Positions 56,678-64,000 of a DNA stretch of 64,000 nucleotides are shown in pieces (position 1 is the first letter of the stretch; the number at the start of each line of letters is the position of its first letter). The position numbers were made by a program, and so were the translations under genes. The notes below the pieces were generated by a model. That model worked only from the letters and a program-made list of their open reading frames with translations. It ran no database searches and was not told the origin of the DNA. Origin of the DNA: Comamonas testosteroni (lineage in GTDB: Bacteria > Pseudomonadota > Gammaproteobacteria > Burkholderiales > Burkholderiaceae_C); contig NZ_CP043568.1 of the NCBI RefSeq assembly GCF_014076415.1, forward strand, positions 868,001 through 932,000, written 5' to 3'.

Positions 56678-57907
56678 ATGTCCGTGAATCTTTCCGCTCC
56701 CGTCGCCGCTGATCTGCTGGCGATCAATGGCGTTCGCATTGGTGTTACCGAAGCCGGCGTGCGCAAGGCCAATCGCAAGGACCTGACGGTGTTCCTGCTC
56801 GACGCAGGCGCCTCGGTGGCGGGCGTCTTCACCCAGAACCGTTTCTGCGCAGCTCCCGTGCAGATCTGCCGCGAGCATCTGGCGGCCGGTACCGGCATCC
56901 GCGCCATGGTCATCAACACCGGTAATGCCAATGCCGGCACCGGCGCAGCCGGTCTGGCCAATGCCCGTGCCACCTGCGCGGCTCTGGCCAAGGAGCTGGA
57001 TCTGAACGCGGGCCAGATCCTGCCTTTTTCCACCGGCGTGATCATGGAAGAGCTGCCCGTGGACCGCATCGTGGCGGGCATGCCCAAGGCCATCGCTGCC
57101 GCCAAGGAAGATAACTGGGCCAGTGCTGCCGAAGGCATCATGACCACCGACACCTTGCCCAAGGCTTTCAGCCGCAGCGTCAGCATTGGCGGCAAGACGG
57201 TCTCCATCACCGGCATCAGCAAGGGCGCGGGCATGATCCGCCCCAATATGGCGACCATGCTGGGCTTTCTGGCTACCGATGCGGCGATCGCACCCGAGTT
57301 GCTGCAGCCCCTGGTCAAGGAGCTGGCCGACGGCTCCTTCAACCGCGTGACCATTGATGGCGACACCTCCACCAATGACTCGTTCGTGCTGATCGCCACC
57401 CACAAGGCAGGCAACGCCCAGATCAAGGAGCTCTCCAGCGCCGAAGGCGAGCAGCTCAAAGCCGCATTGCTGGAAGTGGCGCAAAAACTCGCGCAGGCCA
57501 TTGTTCGCGATGGCGAGGGCGCCACCAAGTTCATCAGCGTCAAGGTCGAGGGCGGCAAGAATGAGGAGGAGTGCCGTCTGGTCGCTTACTCCATTGCCCA
57601 CTCTCCCCTGGTCAAGACGGCCTTTTTTGCTTCCGACCCCAACCTGGGTCGCATCCTGGCTGCTGTAGGCTATGCCGGCATTGCCGATCTGGATCAGACC
57701 AAGATCGATCTGTTCCTGGACGATGTGCATGTGGTGGTCGACGGCGGCCGCAACCCTTCCTACAAGGAAGAAGACGGCCAGCGCGTGATGAAGCAGCAGG
57801 AGATCCTGGTGCGCGTGGTGCTGGGTCGTGGCGATGCCGCGCAGACGGTATGGACCTGCGATCTGAGTCACGAATATGTGACGATCAATGCGGATTACCG
57901 GTCGTAA
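56678..57907 (+). CDS. argJ: Bifunctional ornithine acetyltransferase / N-acetylglutamate synthase
   Basis: A 409-residue enzyme of the cyclic arginine pathway, moving the acetyl group from acetylornithine to glutamate. It cleaves itself before the catalytic Thr, visible in [16 protein letters not shown] (Thr in the ATML motif, about residue 195). [15 protein letters not shown] and the ending NADYRS are family features. It lies alone between inverted copies of an intergenic repeat. Confidence 0.96.
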   Translation: MSVNLSAPVAADLLAINGVRIGVTEAGVRKANRKDLTVFLLDAGASVAGVFTQNRFCAAPVQICREHLAAGTGIRAMVINTGNANAGTGAAGLANARATCAALAKELDLNAGQILPFSTGVIMEELPVDRIVAGMPKAIAAAKEDNWASAAEGIMTTDTLPKAFSRSVSIGGKTVSITGISKGAGMIRPNMATMLGFLATDAAIAPELLQPLVKELADGSFNRVTIDGDTSTNDSFVLIATHKAGNAQIKELSSAEGEQLKAALLEVAQKLAQAIVRDGEGATKFISVKVEGGKNEEECRLVAYSIAHSPLVKTAFFASDPNLGRILAAVGYAGIADLDQTKIDLFLDDVHVVVDGGRNPSYKEEDGQRVMKQQEILVRVVLGRGDAAQTVWTCDLSHEYVTINADYRS

Positions 57908-57910
57908 TTG

Positions 57911-58046
57911 AGCACCCCCTGAGGCGCTTTGCCTAGGCGGTCCCGCCTGGGCAACGCGCCTTCCCCCTCTCTCGATGCGTTGCATCGGGAGGGGGACGAT
58001 ACCTTCGCTGCGAGGCGGCTCTTGCTCGGTATCTCTGGCTTGGGCC
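57911..58046 (+). repeat. CCCCTGAGGCGC intergenic repeat, copy C
   Basis: The longest copy: AGCACCCCCTGAGGCGCTTT, an inner hairpin TAGGCGGTCCCGCCTG, then TTCCCCCTCTCTCG, GGGAGGGGGACGA and CTTGCTCGGTATCTCT. It is an inverted counterpart of copy B across argJ, with an added 25-base segment. Confidence 0.65.
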
Positions 58047-58191
58047 GCGCCAGCTTATGCCTCGTTGGCGACTGCGTTTGCTGCAATTTAAGGAGCTGCC
58101 TACGTTCGCCCGTATTGATTTTCGATTGCTTTTCAATCTGAAATCAACATTGGGCTGACGCAAGAAGCTATAAAAATATGGAGATTTGGTC

Positions 58192-59139
58192 GTGCAAGAT
58201 GTGATGAATCCTTTGGAGCGCTTGGTCGAGCGTGCCGAGCAATTGATGCAGCGCATCGAGTCCGTGCTGCCCCAGCCCCTGCAGGCGCCCGCCGATTGGA
58301 ATGCGGCGATTGCCTGGCGCTACCGCAAGCGCGCGAACGGCTGCGGCGTGCTGGAGCCGGTGCGCCATGTGGGCGCCATGCAGTTGTCCGATCTGCAGAA
58401 CATCGATGTGCAAAAGGAAAAGATTGCCCGCAATACCGAGCAGTTCGTCAGCGGTCGCACGGCCAACAACGTGCTGCTGACGGGCGCGCGCGGCACGGGC
58501 AAGTCCTCGCTGATCCGCGCCTGTCTGCACAGCTATGCGCCCCAGGGCCTGCGTCTGATCGAGGTGGACAAGGCTGATCTGACCGATCTTCCCGACATCG
58601 TCGATGTGGTTGCCGGCCGGAGCGAGAAATTCATCATCTATTGCGATGACCTGAGCTTTGAAGAGGGCGAGCCCGGCTACAAGGCCATGAAGTCCATGCT
58701 GGATGGCTCGGTTTCCGCGGCCACGCCCAATGTGCTTGTCTATGCCACCAGCAATCGCCGCCATCTGCTGCCCGAGTACATGACGGACAACCTGGCGCAG
58801 CAAAAAAGCGAGAACGGCGAGATCCATCCCGGCGAGGTGGTGGAGGAGAAAATCTCCCTGTCAGAGCGCTTCGGCCTCTGGGTGAGCTTCTACCCCTTCA
58901 GTCAGGACGAGTATCTGCGCGTGGTGGCGCAGTGGCTGTCTGCGCTGGGCATGGACCAGGCCACCATCGAGGCGGCCAGGCCCGAAGCCCTGGTCTGGGC
59001 GCTGGAGCGCGGCTCGCGCAGCGGCCGTGTGGCCCACCAGTTCGCGCGCGACTATGCGGGCCGCAACGAGCGCCCCGTGACGGTCAAGAAGCGCATTGAA
59101 GATGTGGACGGTCTGGCTGAAGAAGCAGACCTGGAATGA
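58192..59139 (+). CDS. DUF815 AAA-type ATPase
   Basis: A 315-residue predicted ATPase of the DUF815 family, whose job is unknown. Walker A is GARGTGKSS (about 99-107), Walker B FIIYCDDLSFE (about 146-156), followed by YATSNRRHLLPEYM (sensor 1) and a C-terminal lid. GTG 58192 is chosen because GGAG lies about ten bases before; TTG 58186 and ATG 58204 are in frame. The NUDIX gene follows after 12 bases. Confidence 0.85.
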   Translation: MQDVMNPLERLVERAEQLMQRIESVLPQPLQAPADWNAAIAWRYRKRANGCGVLEPVRHVGAMQLSDLQNIDVQKEKIARNTEQFVSGRTANNVLLTGARGTGKSSLIRACLHSYAPQGLRLIEVDKADLTDLPDIVDVVAGRSEKFIIYCDDLSFEEGEPGYKAMKSMLDGSVSAATPNVLVYATSNRRHLLPEYMTDNLAQQKSENGEIHPGEVVEEKISLSERFGLWVSFYPFSQDEYLRVVAQWLSALGMDQATIEAARPEALVWALERGSRSGRVAHQFARDYAGRNERPVTVKKRIEDVDGLAEEADLE

Positions 59140-59151
59140 AGAAAGAGTTTT

Positions 59152-59622
59152 GTGGAAGTGACTGCTGAAACACAGGCGCAGCGCAAGCACACGGAAGTGG
59201 CCGTGGGCGTGCTGTTGCGCGAATCCGATGGGGCGCTGCTGATTTCAAGCCGCCCCGCAGGCAAGCCGTATGCGGGCTACTGGGAGTTTCCTGGTGGCAA
59301 GCTGGAAGCCGGCGAGAGCGTGGAGCAGGCCTTGCGCCGCGAGCTGATCGAAGAGCTGGGTGTGACCATTGGCCAGGCCCATGCCTGGAAGGTGACCGAG
59401 CATGACTACCCGCATGCACTGGTGCGTCTGCACTGGTGCAAGGTGACGGAATGGACGGGCGAGTTCGAGATGCGCGAGGGCCAGCAGATGGCCTGGCAGC
59501 AGCTGCCGCTCGATGTGCACCCCGTCCTGCCCGGCGCCTATCCCGTGCTGCAATGGCTGAGCGAGGAGCGCGGCCTGGTCTTTGATCAAAGCCATTACGA
59601 GGCGCAGCAGCCCGTGGAGTGA
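59152..59622 (+). CDS. NUDIX hydrolase, MutT-like
   Basis: A 156-residue hydrolase with a full Nudix box GGKLEAGESVEQALRREL then IEELGV (about 46-68). It resembles MutT, which removes 8-oxo-dGTP from the nucleotide pool; the WEFPGGKLE lead-in supports this. The start is GTG 59152. It is co-directional with the DUF815 gene and faces the yacG group. Confidence 0.88.
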   Translation: MEVTAETQAQRKHTEVAVGVLLRESDGALLISSRPAGKPYAGYWEFPGGKLEAGESVEQALRRELIEELGVTIGQAHAWKVTEHDYPHALVRLHWCKVTEWTGEFEMREGQQMAWQQLPLDVHPVLPGAYPVLQWLSEERGLVFDQSHYEAQQPVE

Positions 59623-59738
59623 GGCAGTAAGCTCTTGAATGGAGAGTGCCTTGCGCCTGATGATTCTGGATTTACTTGGGTAGCCAAGCTGAAATCGGGA
59701 AATATAAGGCGCAAGTTGCTCCTGTTTTTGAGGCGTTC

Positions 59739-59948
59739 TTAGTTTTCTGTGCGTGGATCGCCAAACGGTGCATCTTCGGGAGGCGTCTGAGCCGGAACGC
59801 GGAACTCTTCATTGCCCCAGGCGCCCAGGTCGATATTGCGGCAACGCTCGCTGCAGAAGGGGCGGAATTTGTTGCTGGGCAAAAAAACGCTGGGGCCGCC
59901 GCAGGTCGGGCATTTCACCATGGTGGGGGATTGCTTGTCAGTGCTCAT
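59739..59948 (-). CDS. yacG: DNA gyrase inhibitor YacG (zinc-binding)
   Basis: A 69-residue protein with one zinc site, VKCPTCGG and FCSERCRNIDLGAWGNEEFRV, split by family residues. YacG binds and inhibits gyrase. It ends the minus-strand pil-coaE-zapD-yacG group, the usual order in betaproteobacteria. Confidence 0.94.
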   Translation of the reverse strand: MSTDKQSPTMVKCPTCGGPSVFLPSNKFRPFCSERCRNIDLGAWGNEEFRVPAQTPPEDAPFGDPRTEN

Positions 59949-60047
59949 GGCGTAGATGTATCACAGCTGGAAAACACGGGTGGTCGACCCTGAAAGCCAT
60001 TGAGCCGCAATGTGCGGCTCAATCGGGACGAGAAGACTGCCGGTGAC

Positions 60048-60803
60048 TTATGCGCAGAGCGTGAGCTCGAAAGTGGCGTCGTCATTGCAGGGCTGGGGCT
60101 TGCTGCCATGGGCCAGCTTGAGCAGGCGCACCGACACCAGCAGGCGGTTGCCGCTGATCTCCGGCACCAGATTCAGATGTGGGTCTATGCGCAGGCGCAG
60201 CAGCTGGAAGCTGCGGCCAGCCGGCATGGCCTGCTGGAACACGCCTTGCTCGGCCACCACGCGCTGGGGAATGCCGGTTTCGCGCAGCAGCTGCAGGATC
60301 AGCTCAAGCGCCTGACCCAGCGGGGTCAGCTCGCCGGCCCAGTCTTCGAGATCGCGCTGGCGGTAGCGCGGATCGAGATTCTGCCAGGCGTGATAGGCCG
60401 GCAGGTCAAAGCTGCAGGTGCCGCCGGGTATGCCCACACGGCTGCGTATGGACATCAGCCATTCGTTCTCGGTCAGCGCCTGGCCGGTTTTGCCGGTCTG
60501 TGCATTGATGGTGGCAAAGCAGCTCTCCACCTGGCGCGCCACCTGGTGCAGCATGTGCTGGGAAATATCGGGGTTGTCGCGCAACACGTCCAGCAGGTGC
60601 TTCTGGCGCTCCAGATCCTTGATGACGTCGGCCCGCAGATCGCTGCGCGAGGCCACATCCATGATCTCGAAGATGGTGATCAGGGCGAAATGATGATCGA
60701 CCGAATGCGCGCGGGTCAGCAGCTCGCGCAGACGGCGATACAGCTGCTCAAGGCGCAGATAAGTTCTCAGACGCTCGTTAAAAGGATATTCGTACAGGAT
60801 CAC
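60048..60803 (-). CDS. zapD: Cell division protein ZapD
   Basis: A 251-residue Z-ring-associated protein that bundles FtsZ filaments. It starts ILYEYPFNERLRTYLRLE, matching the family, with an all-helical N-terminal part and a beta-rich C-terminal part (SGNRLLVSVRLLKL). The coaE-zapD-yacG linkage supports the call. Confidence 0.93.
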   Translation of the reverse strand: MILYEYPFNERLRTYLRLEQLYRRLRELLTRAHSVDHHFALITIFEIMDVASRSDLRADVIKDLERQKHLLDVLRDNPDISQHMLHQVARQVESCFATINAQTGKTGQALTENEWLMSIRSRVGIPGGTCSFDLPAYHAWQNLDPRYRQRDLEDWAGELTPLGQALELILQLLRETGIPQRVVAEQGVFQQAMPAGRSFQLLRLRIDPHLNLVPEISGNRLLVSVRLLKLAHGSKPQPCNDDATFELTLCA

Positions 60804-60890
60804 GTTTGCTGGGCTCCTCGGGGTGCACAGGAATCAGCGGTCAACGTGCACATGCGGCGATCACACGCACAGGCCAAGCCATGGCCTGCA

Positions 60891-61517
60891 TCATAGCCCG
60901 AACCATGCAGCGATTTGATCGGTATATGCGTGGAGAGTTTCGATTGTGACCTCGTCATCGTTATAGATGACCCAGTCGGCCGTGGCCAGACGCTGGGCGC
61001 GCGTGGCCTGGGCGTCGATGATGGCCTGCACGGCCTCGCGAGTGAGAGCGCTGCGCGCCATGACGCGCTCTGTCTGCGTGCTCTCGCGGCAGTCCACGAC
61101 CAGCACGCCATCCAGGCGTGTTCGCCAGTGTCCGGACTCGACCAGCAGCGGAATGTCGTGCACGATGAGCTTGCTGCCTGCAACTACGGCCGCTTCATGC
61201 TGCCGGCGGGTCTGCTCGGCGATCAGGGGGTGGAGAATGGCTTCCAGGCGTTGCCGCGCGGACGGATCGGCGAAGACCAGCTCGCGCATGCGGGCGCGGT
61301 CGAGGGCGCCCTGTGCGTCGATCAGGTCGACACCAAAAGCCTGAGCGATGAGGGGCAGGGCCATGCCGCCGCTTGCCGTCAGGCTGCGCGAGATATGGTC
61401 GGCATCAATCAGCGTTGCGCCGCATGCCTGCAGCCTGGCTGCAACCGTGCTTTTGCCGCTGCCGATGCCGCCCGTCAGCCCCAGTCTGAATGGTGAGCGC
61501 TCAGGTGCGACTTTCAT
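60891..61517 (-). CDS. coaE: Dephospho-CoA kinase
   Basis: A 208-residue kinase that adds the 3'-phosphate in the last step of CoA synthesis. P-loop GLTGGIGSGKST is near residue 14, with the substrate segment DADHISRSLTASGG and the lid segment RESTQTERVMAR. The gene lies three bases after pilD. Confidence 0.96.
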   Translation of the reverse strand: MKVAPERSPFRLGLTGGIGSGKSTVAARLQACGATLIDADHISRSLTASGGMALPLIAQAFGVDLIDAQGALDRARMRELVFADPSARQRLEAILHPLIAEQTRRQHEAAVVAGSKLIVHDIPLLVESGHWRTRLDGVLVVDCRESTQTERVMARSALTREAVQAIIDAQATRAQRLATADWVIYNDDEVTIETLHAYTDQIAAWFGL

Positions 61518-61520
61518 GGA

Positions 61521-62396
61521 CTACAGGCCTGCAAAGCTGAGCACCGCCTGCGGGCCCCAGATCAGGCTGACGAAACCGCCGCCGGCGAGAAAGGGGCCGA
61601 AGGGTACATAGCCGCCTTCTCGCAGCTTGCTGTTGATCTTGAGTGCAATGCCGATGACGGCGCCCACGACCGAAGCCATGAGAATGATGGGTACCAGTGC
61701 CTGCCAACCAAACCAGGCACCGAGTGCGGCAAACAGCTTGAAGTCGCCGTAGCCCATGCCTTCCTTGCCTGTTGCCAGCTTGAAGGCCCAGAAGATCAGC
61801 CATAGCGACATATAGCCTGCGACGGCGCCCCACAGCGATTGTTGCAGAGGCACGCTGGTCCATTGCAGGGCGGACGCGATCAGGCCGGCCCAGAGCAGGG
61901 GCAGAGTGATGGAGTCCGGCAAGAACGTGGTGTCCCAGTCTATCAAGGCGAGCGCCAGCAGCGCCGCGCTGAAGCCGCACCAGGCAAAGCCGGTGGCGCT
62001 CAGGCCGTCGCGGCCCAGACAGAAGGCAAACAAAGCGGCGCAGACCAGTTCCACCAGGGGATAGCGCAGACTGATGGGCTTTTTGCACTGGGCGCAGCGT
62101 CCGCGCAGAAACAGATAGCTCAGCACGGGAATGTTCTCGTACCAGGCGATTTGATGGCCGCAATTCGGGCAGCGCGAACGAGGCTGGCTCAGCGTGATGG
62201 CAGGCTTGGCCGGCGGCAGCTCGATTCTGGCGCCCTGGTCCTTCTCCTTCTGTTCCTCGGCCCATTGCACGCCTTCGGCATGCCATTGCTGCTCCATCAT
62301 CAGCGGCAGGCGGTGGATCACCACATTCAGAAAGCTGCCGATCAGCAAGCCCAGCACGCCGCCGGCAGCGGCATTCAACACCAGTTCGGAAATCAT
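61521..62396 (-). CDS. pilD: Prepilin peptidase / N-methyltransferase
   Basis: A 291-residue inner-membrane aspartic protease that cuts and N-methylates type IV prepilins. It has the zinc-type cysteine pairs CPNCGH and CAQCKK (about 75-100), an Asp in IDWDTTFLPD and the second in GMGYGDFKLFAALGAW. About eight membrane helices are seen. It overlaps pilC by one base. Confidence 0.95.
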   Translation of the reverse strand: MISELVLNAAAGGVLGLLIGSFLNVVIHRLPLMMEQQWHAEGVQWAEEQKEKDQGARIELPPAKPAITLSQPRSRCPNCGHQIAWYENIPVLSYLFLRGRCAQCKKPISLRYPLVELVCAALFAFCLGRDGLSATGFAWCGFSAALLALALIDWDTTFLPDSITLPLLWAGLIASALQWTSVPLQQSLWGAVAGYMSLWLIFWAFKLATGKEGMGYGDFKLFAALGAWFGWQALVPIILMASVVGAVIGIALKINSKLREGGYVPFGPFLAGGGFVSLIWGPQAVLSFAGL

Positions 62397-63613
62397 CAGA
62401 CCACTTGACCCAGCTTGAAGATAGGCAGATACATGGACACCACGATGCCGCCGATCAAGGTACCCAGGAAGACGATGATGATGGGCTCCATCAGGCTGGA
62501 AAGACCCGCCACCATTTCGTCCACTTCGCTTTCATAGAAGTCGGCGGCCTTGCCCAGCATATGGTCGATGGCGCCCGATTCCTCGCCGATGGCGCACATC
62601 TGCAGCACCATGGAAGGGAAGATATTGGCATTGGCCATGGCCACGGTCAGGCTGGTGCCCGTGGAGACTTCCGACTGAATCCTGTCGGTGGCGTTTCTGT
62701 AGAGGTAGTTGCCCGAGGCGCCGCCCACGGAGTCCAGCGCCTCGACCAGCGGCACGCCGGCGGCAAACATGGTGGACAGCGTACGTGTCCAGCGGGCCAC
62801 GCAGGACTTCTCGATCAGCACGCCGAAGACGGGTAGCTTGAGCATGGTGCGGTCCATGAACTGCTGCACGCGCTCGTTGCGCTTCCAGGCTTGCATGAAG
62901 AAATAGATGCCGCCGCCCAGCACGCCAAAGATCAGCCACCAGTACTGGACAAAGTAATCGCTGATGCCCATCACCAGCAGCGTGGGCGCGGGCAGGTCGG
63001 CGCCAAAGGAGGTGAAGACCTCCTTGAAGGCCGGAATCACGAAGATCATGATCACGGTCACCACGACGAAAGCCACGATCATGACCGAGGTGGGGTACAT
63101 CAGCGCCGACTTGATCTTGGACTTGATGGCTTCCGTCTTTTCCATGTAGGTGGCAAGACGGTCCAGCAGCGATTCCAGAATACCGGCGGCCTCGCCGGCC
63201 TCCACCAAGTTGCAGTAGAGGCTGTTGAAATAGAGCGGAAACTTGCGAAAGGCGGCGCTCAGCGAGGTGCCGGTTTCCACATCGGAGCGGATGTCGTTGA
63301 GCAGCTTGGTGACGTTGGGATTGGTGTTGCCACGGCCCACGATGTCGAAAGACTGCAGCAGCGGCACGCCGGCCTTCATCATGGTGGCCAGCTGGCGCGT
63401 GAACAGTGCAATGTCCTTGGGCTTGATCTTCTTGCCGCCGCGGGTCTTGCGCTTCTTGATCTTGGACGGCGTCACACCCTGGCGGCGCAGCATGGCCTGG
63501 ATCTGGTTTTCTCCGCCGGCACGAGTCTCGCCGCGAACGATCTTGCCGTTGCGATCCTTGCCTTCCCACTCGAAGAGAAATTCCTTGATTCCCTTGGACG
63601 CTGCGCTTGCCAT
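62396..63613 (-). CDS. pilC: Type IV pilus inner-membrane platform protein
   Basis: A 405-residue GspF/PilC-family protein with two homologous halves, each with cytoplasmic helices, and three membrane helices. Typical: LFTRQLATMMKAGVPLLQSFD (first repeat) and RWTRTLSTMFAAGVPLVEALD (second), and the final TLIGGIVVSMYLPIFKLGQVV. It anchors the PilB motor. Confidence 0.95.
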   Translation of the reverse strand: MASAASKGIKEFLFEWEGKDRNGKIVRGETRAGGENQIQAMLRRQGVTPSKIKKRKTRGGKKIKPKDIALFTRQLATMMKAGVPLLQSFDIVGRGNTNPNVTKLLNDIRSDVETGTSLSAAFRKFPLYFNSLYCNLVEAGEAAGILESLLDRLATYMEKTEAIKSKIKSALMYPTSVMIVAFVVVTVIMIFVIPAFKEVFTSFGADLPAPTLLVMGISDYFVQYWWLIFGVLGGGIYFFMQAWKRNERVQQFMDRTMLKLPVFGVLIEKSCVARWTRTLSTMFAAGVPLVEALDSVGGASGNYLYRNATDRIQSEVSTGTSLTVAMANANIFPSMVLQMCAIGEESGAIDHMLGKAADFYESEVDEMVAGLSSLMEPIIIVFLGTLIGGIVVSMYLPIFKLGQVV

Positions 63614-63637
63614 GGCCTTCCCTCACTAATACTGGTT

Positions 63638-64000
63638 TTATTCGTTGGTGACCGCCAGCACTTCTTCGAGTGAGGTCAGACCCAGCTTGACTTTATGCAG
63701 GCCCGAGTCGCGCAGAGAGCGTACTCCTTCGGCCTTGGCCTGTGCGGCAATCTCCAGGGCGCTGCCGTCACGCAAGATGATGCGTTGAATTTCTTCGCTG
63801 ATGGGCATCACCTGATAAATACCGACACGTCCCTTGTAGCCATTGTTGCAGGCCGGGCAGCCGACAGGCTTGTAGCTGACCCAGCTGCCGTTGAGTTCGG
63901 CTTCATCGTAGCCCGCCTCGATCAGGGCGTCGCGCGGTATGTCGGCAGGCTCCTTGCACTGCGCGCACAGGCGTCGAGCCAGACGCTGGGCGGTGATCAA
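63638..64000 (-). CDS. pilB: Type IV pilus assembly ATPase, C-terminal part (5' end outside window)
   Basis: The last 120 residues of the PilB extension motor. RLARRLCAQCKEPADIP and the second Cys pair GCPACNNGYKGRVGIYQVMPI form the tetracysteine zinc motif of GspE/PilB ATPases. The Walker motifs lie beyond the window end. It starts the pilBCD-coaE-zapD-yacG run. Confidence 0.94.
   Translation of the reverse strand: MITAQRLARRLCAQCKEPADIPRDALIEAGYDEAELNGSWVSYKPVGCPACNNGYKGRVGIYQVMPISEEIQRIILRDGSALEIAAQAKAEGVRSLRDSGLHKVKLGLTSLEEVLAVTNE

Overview
The window is GC-rich, gene-dense chromosome of a betaproteobacterium. The gene order (mlaFEDACB-ibaG-murA-his, hisIE-HIT-tatABC, petABC-sspAB, secA-argJ, pilBCD-coaE-zapD-yacG), the short-form HisG, the Bug-type binding protein and the intergenic repeats suggest Comamonadaceae, most likely Comamonas or a close relative. 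This is inferred from gene order and protein recognition; no database search was possible.

Layout. 1-3.9 kb: the 3' end of gltD, a DUF3293 gene and a polar amino-acid ABC importer. 4.1-10.2 kb: the Mla phospholipid-transport operon (mlaFEDACB), a YadGH-type ABC exporter and a BolA-like gene. 10.3-34.6 kb: murA and a histidine cluster in the order hisGD, hisCBHA, hisFIE, broken by two accessory insertions. The first (13.6-17.1 kb) carries an uncharacterised lipoprotein, a class C beta-lactamase-fold hydrolase and a VapBC-like toxin-antitoxin pair with a large inverted-repeat operator. The second (21.4-32.9 kb) is a seven-gene minus-strand operon for an envelope glycan: GlmM-like, WecB-like, NfrB-like, NfrA-like, a small Pro-rich secreted protein, a DUF2334 deacetylase-like protein and a DUF4434 protein. 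An AT-rich gap follows it. 34.6-40 kb: a small membrane protein, patatin-like lipase, HIT protein, tatABC and a membrane-anchored HtrA protease. 40.3-45.9 kb: an MHS-family transporter and a GntR-controlled malonate-type operon (crotonase, Bug protein, MatB-like ligase). 46-52.7 kb: Nif3-like protein, pdxA, mscL, petABC, sspAB. 52.8-64 kb: tRNA-Thr(UGU), a DciA-like gene, secA, argJ between inverted intergenic repeats, a DUF815 ATPase, a NUDIX gene, yacG, zapD, coaE and pilD-pilC-pilB (pilB cut by the window end).

The most interesting locus is 21.4-32.1 kb. NfrA, NfrB and WecB in Escherichia coli make the surface glycan used as receptor by phage N4, and NfrB is switched on by cyclic-di-GMP through an MshEN domain. 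Here those three genes sit in one operon with a dedicated sugar-phosphate mutase and two probable glycan-modifying proteins, inserted between hisA and hisF. This looks like a self-contained c-di-GMP-gated exopolysaccharide pathway and a likely phage-receptor locus. Secondary points are a crotonase lacking both catalytic glutamates beside MatB (a possible malonyl-CoA decarboxylase), two families of intergenic repeats, and several uncharacterised palindromes.
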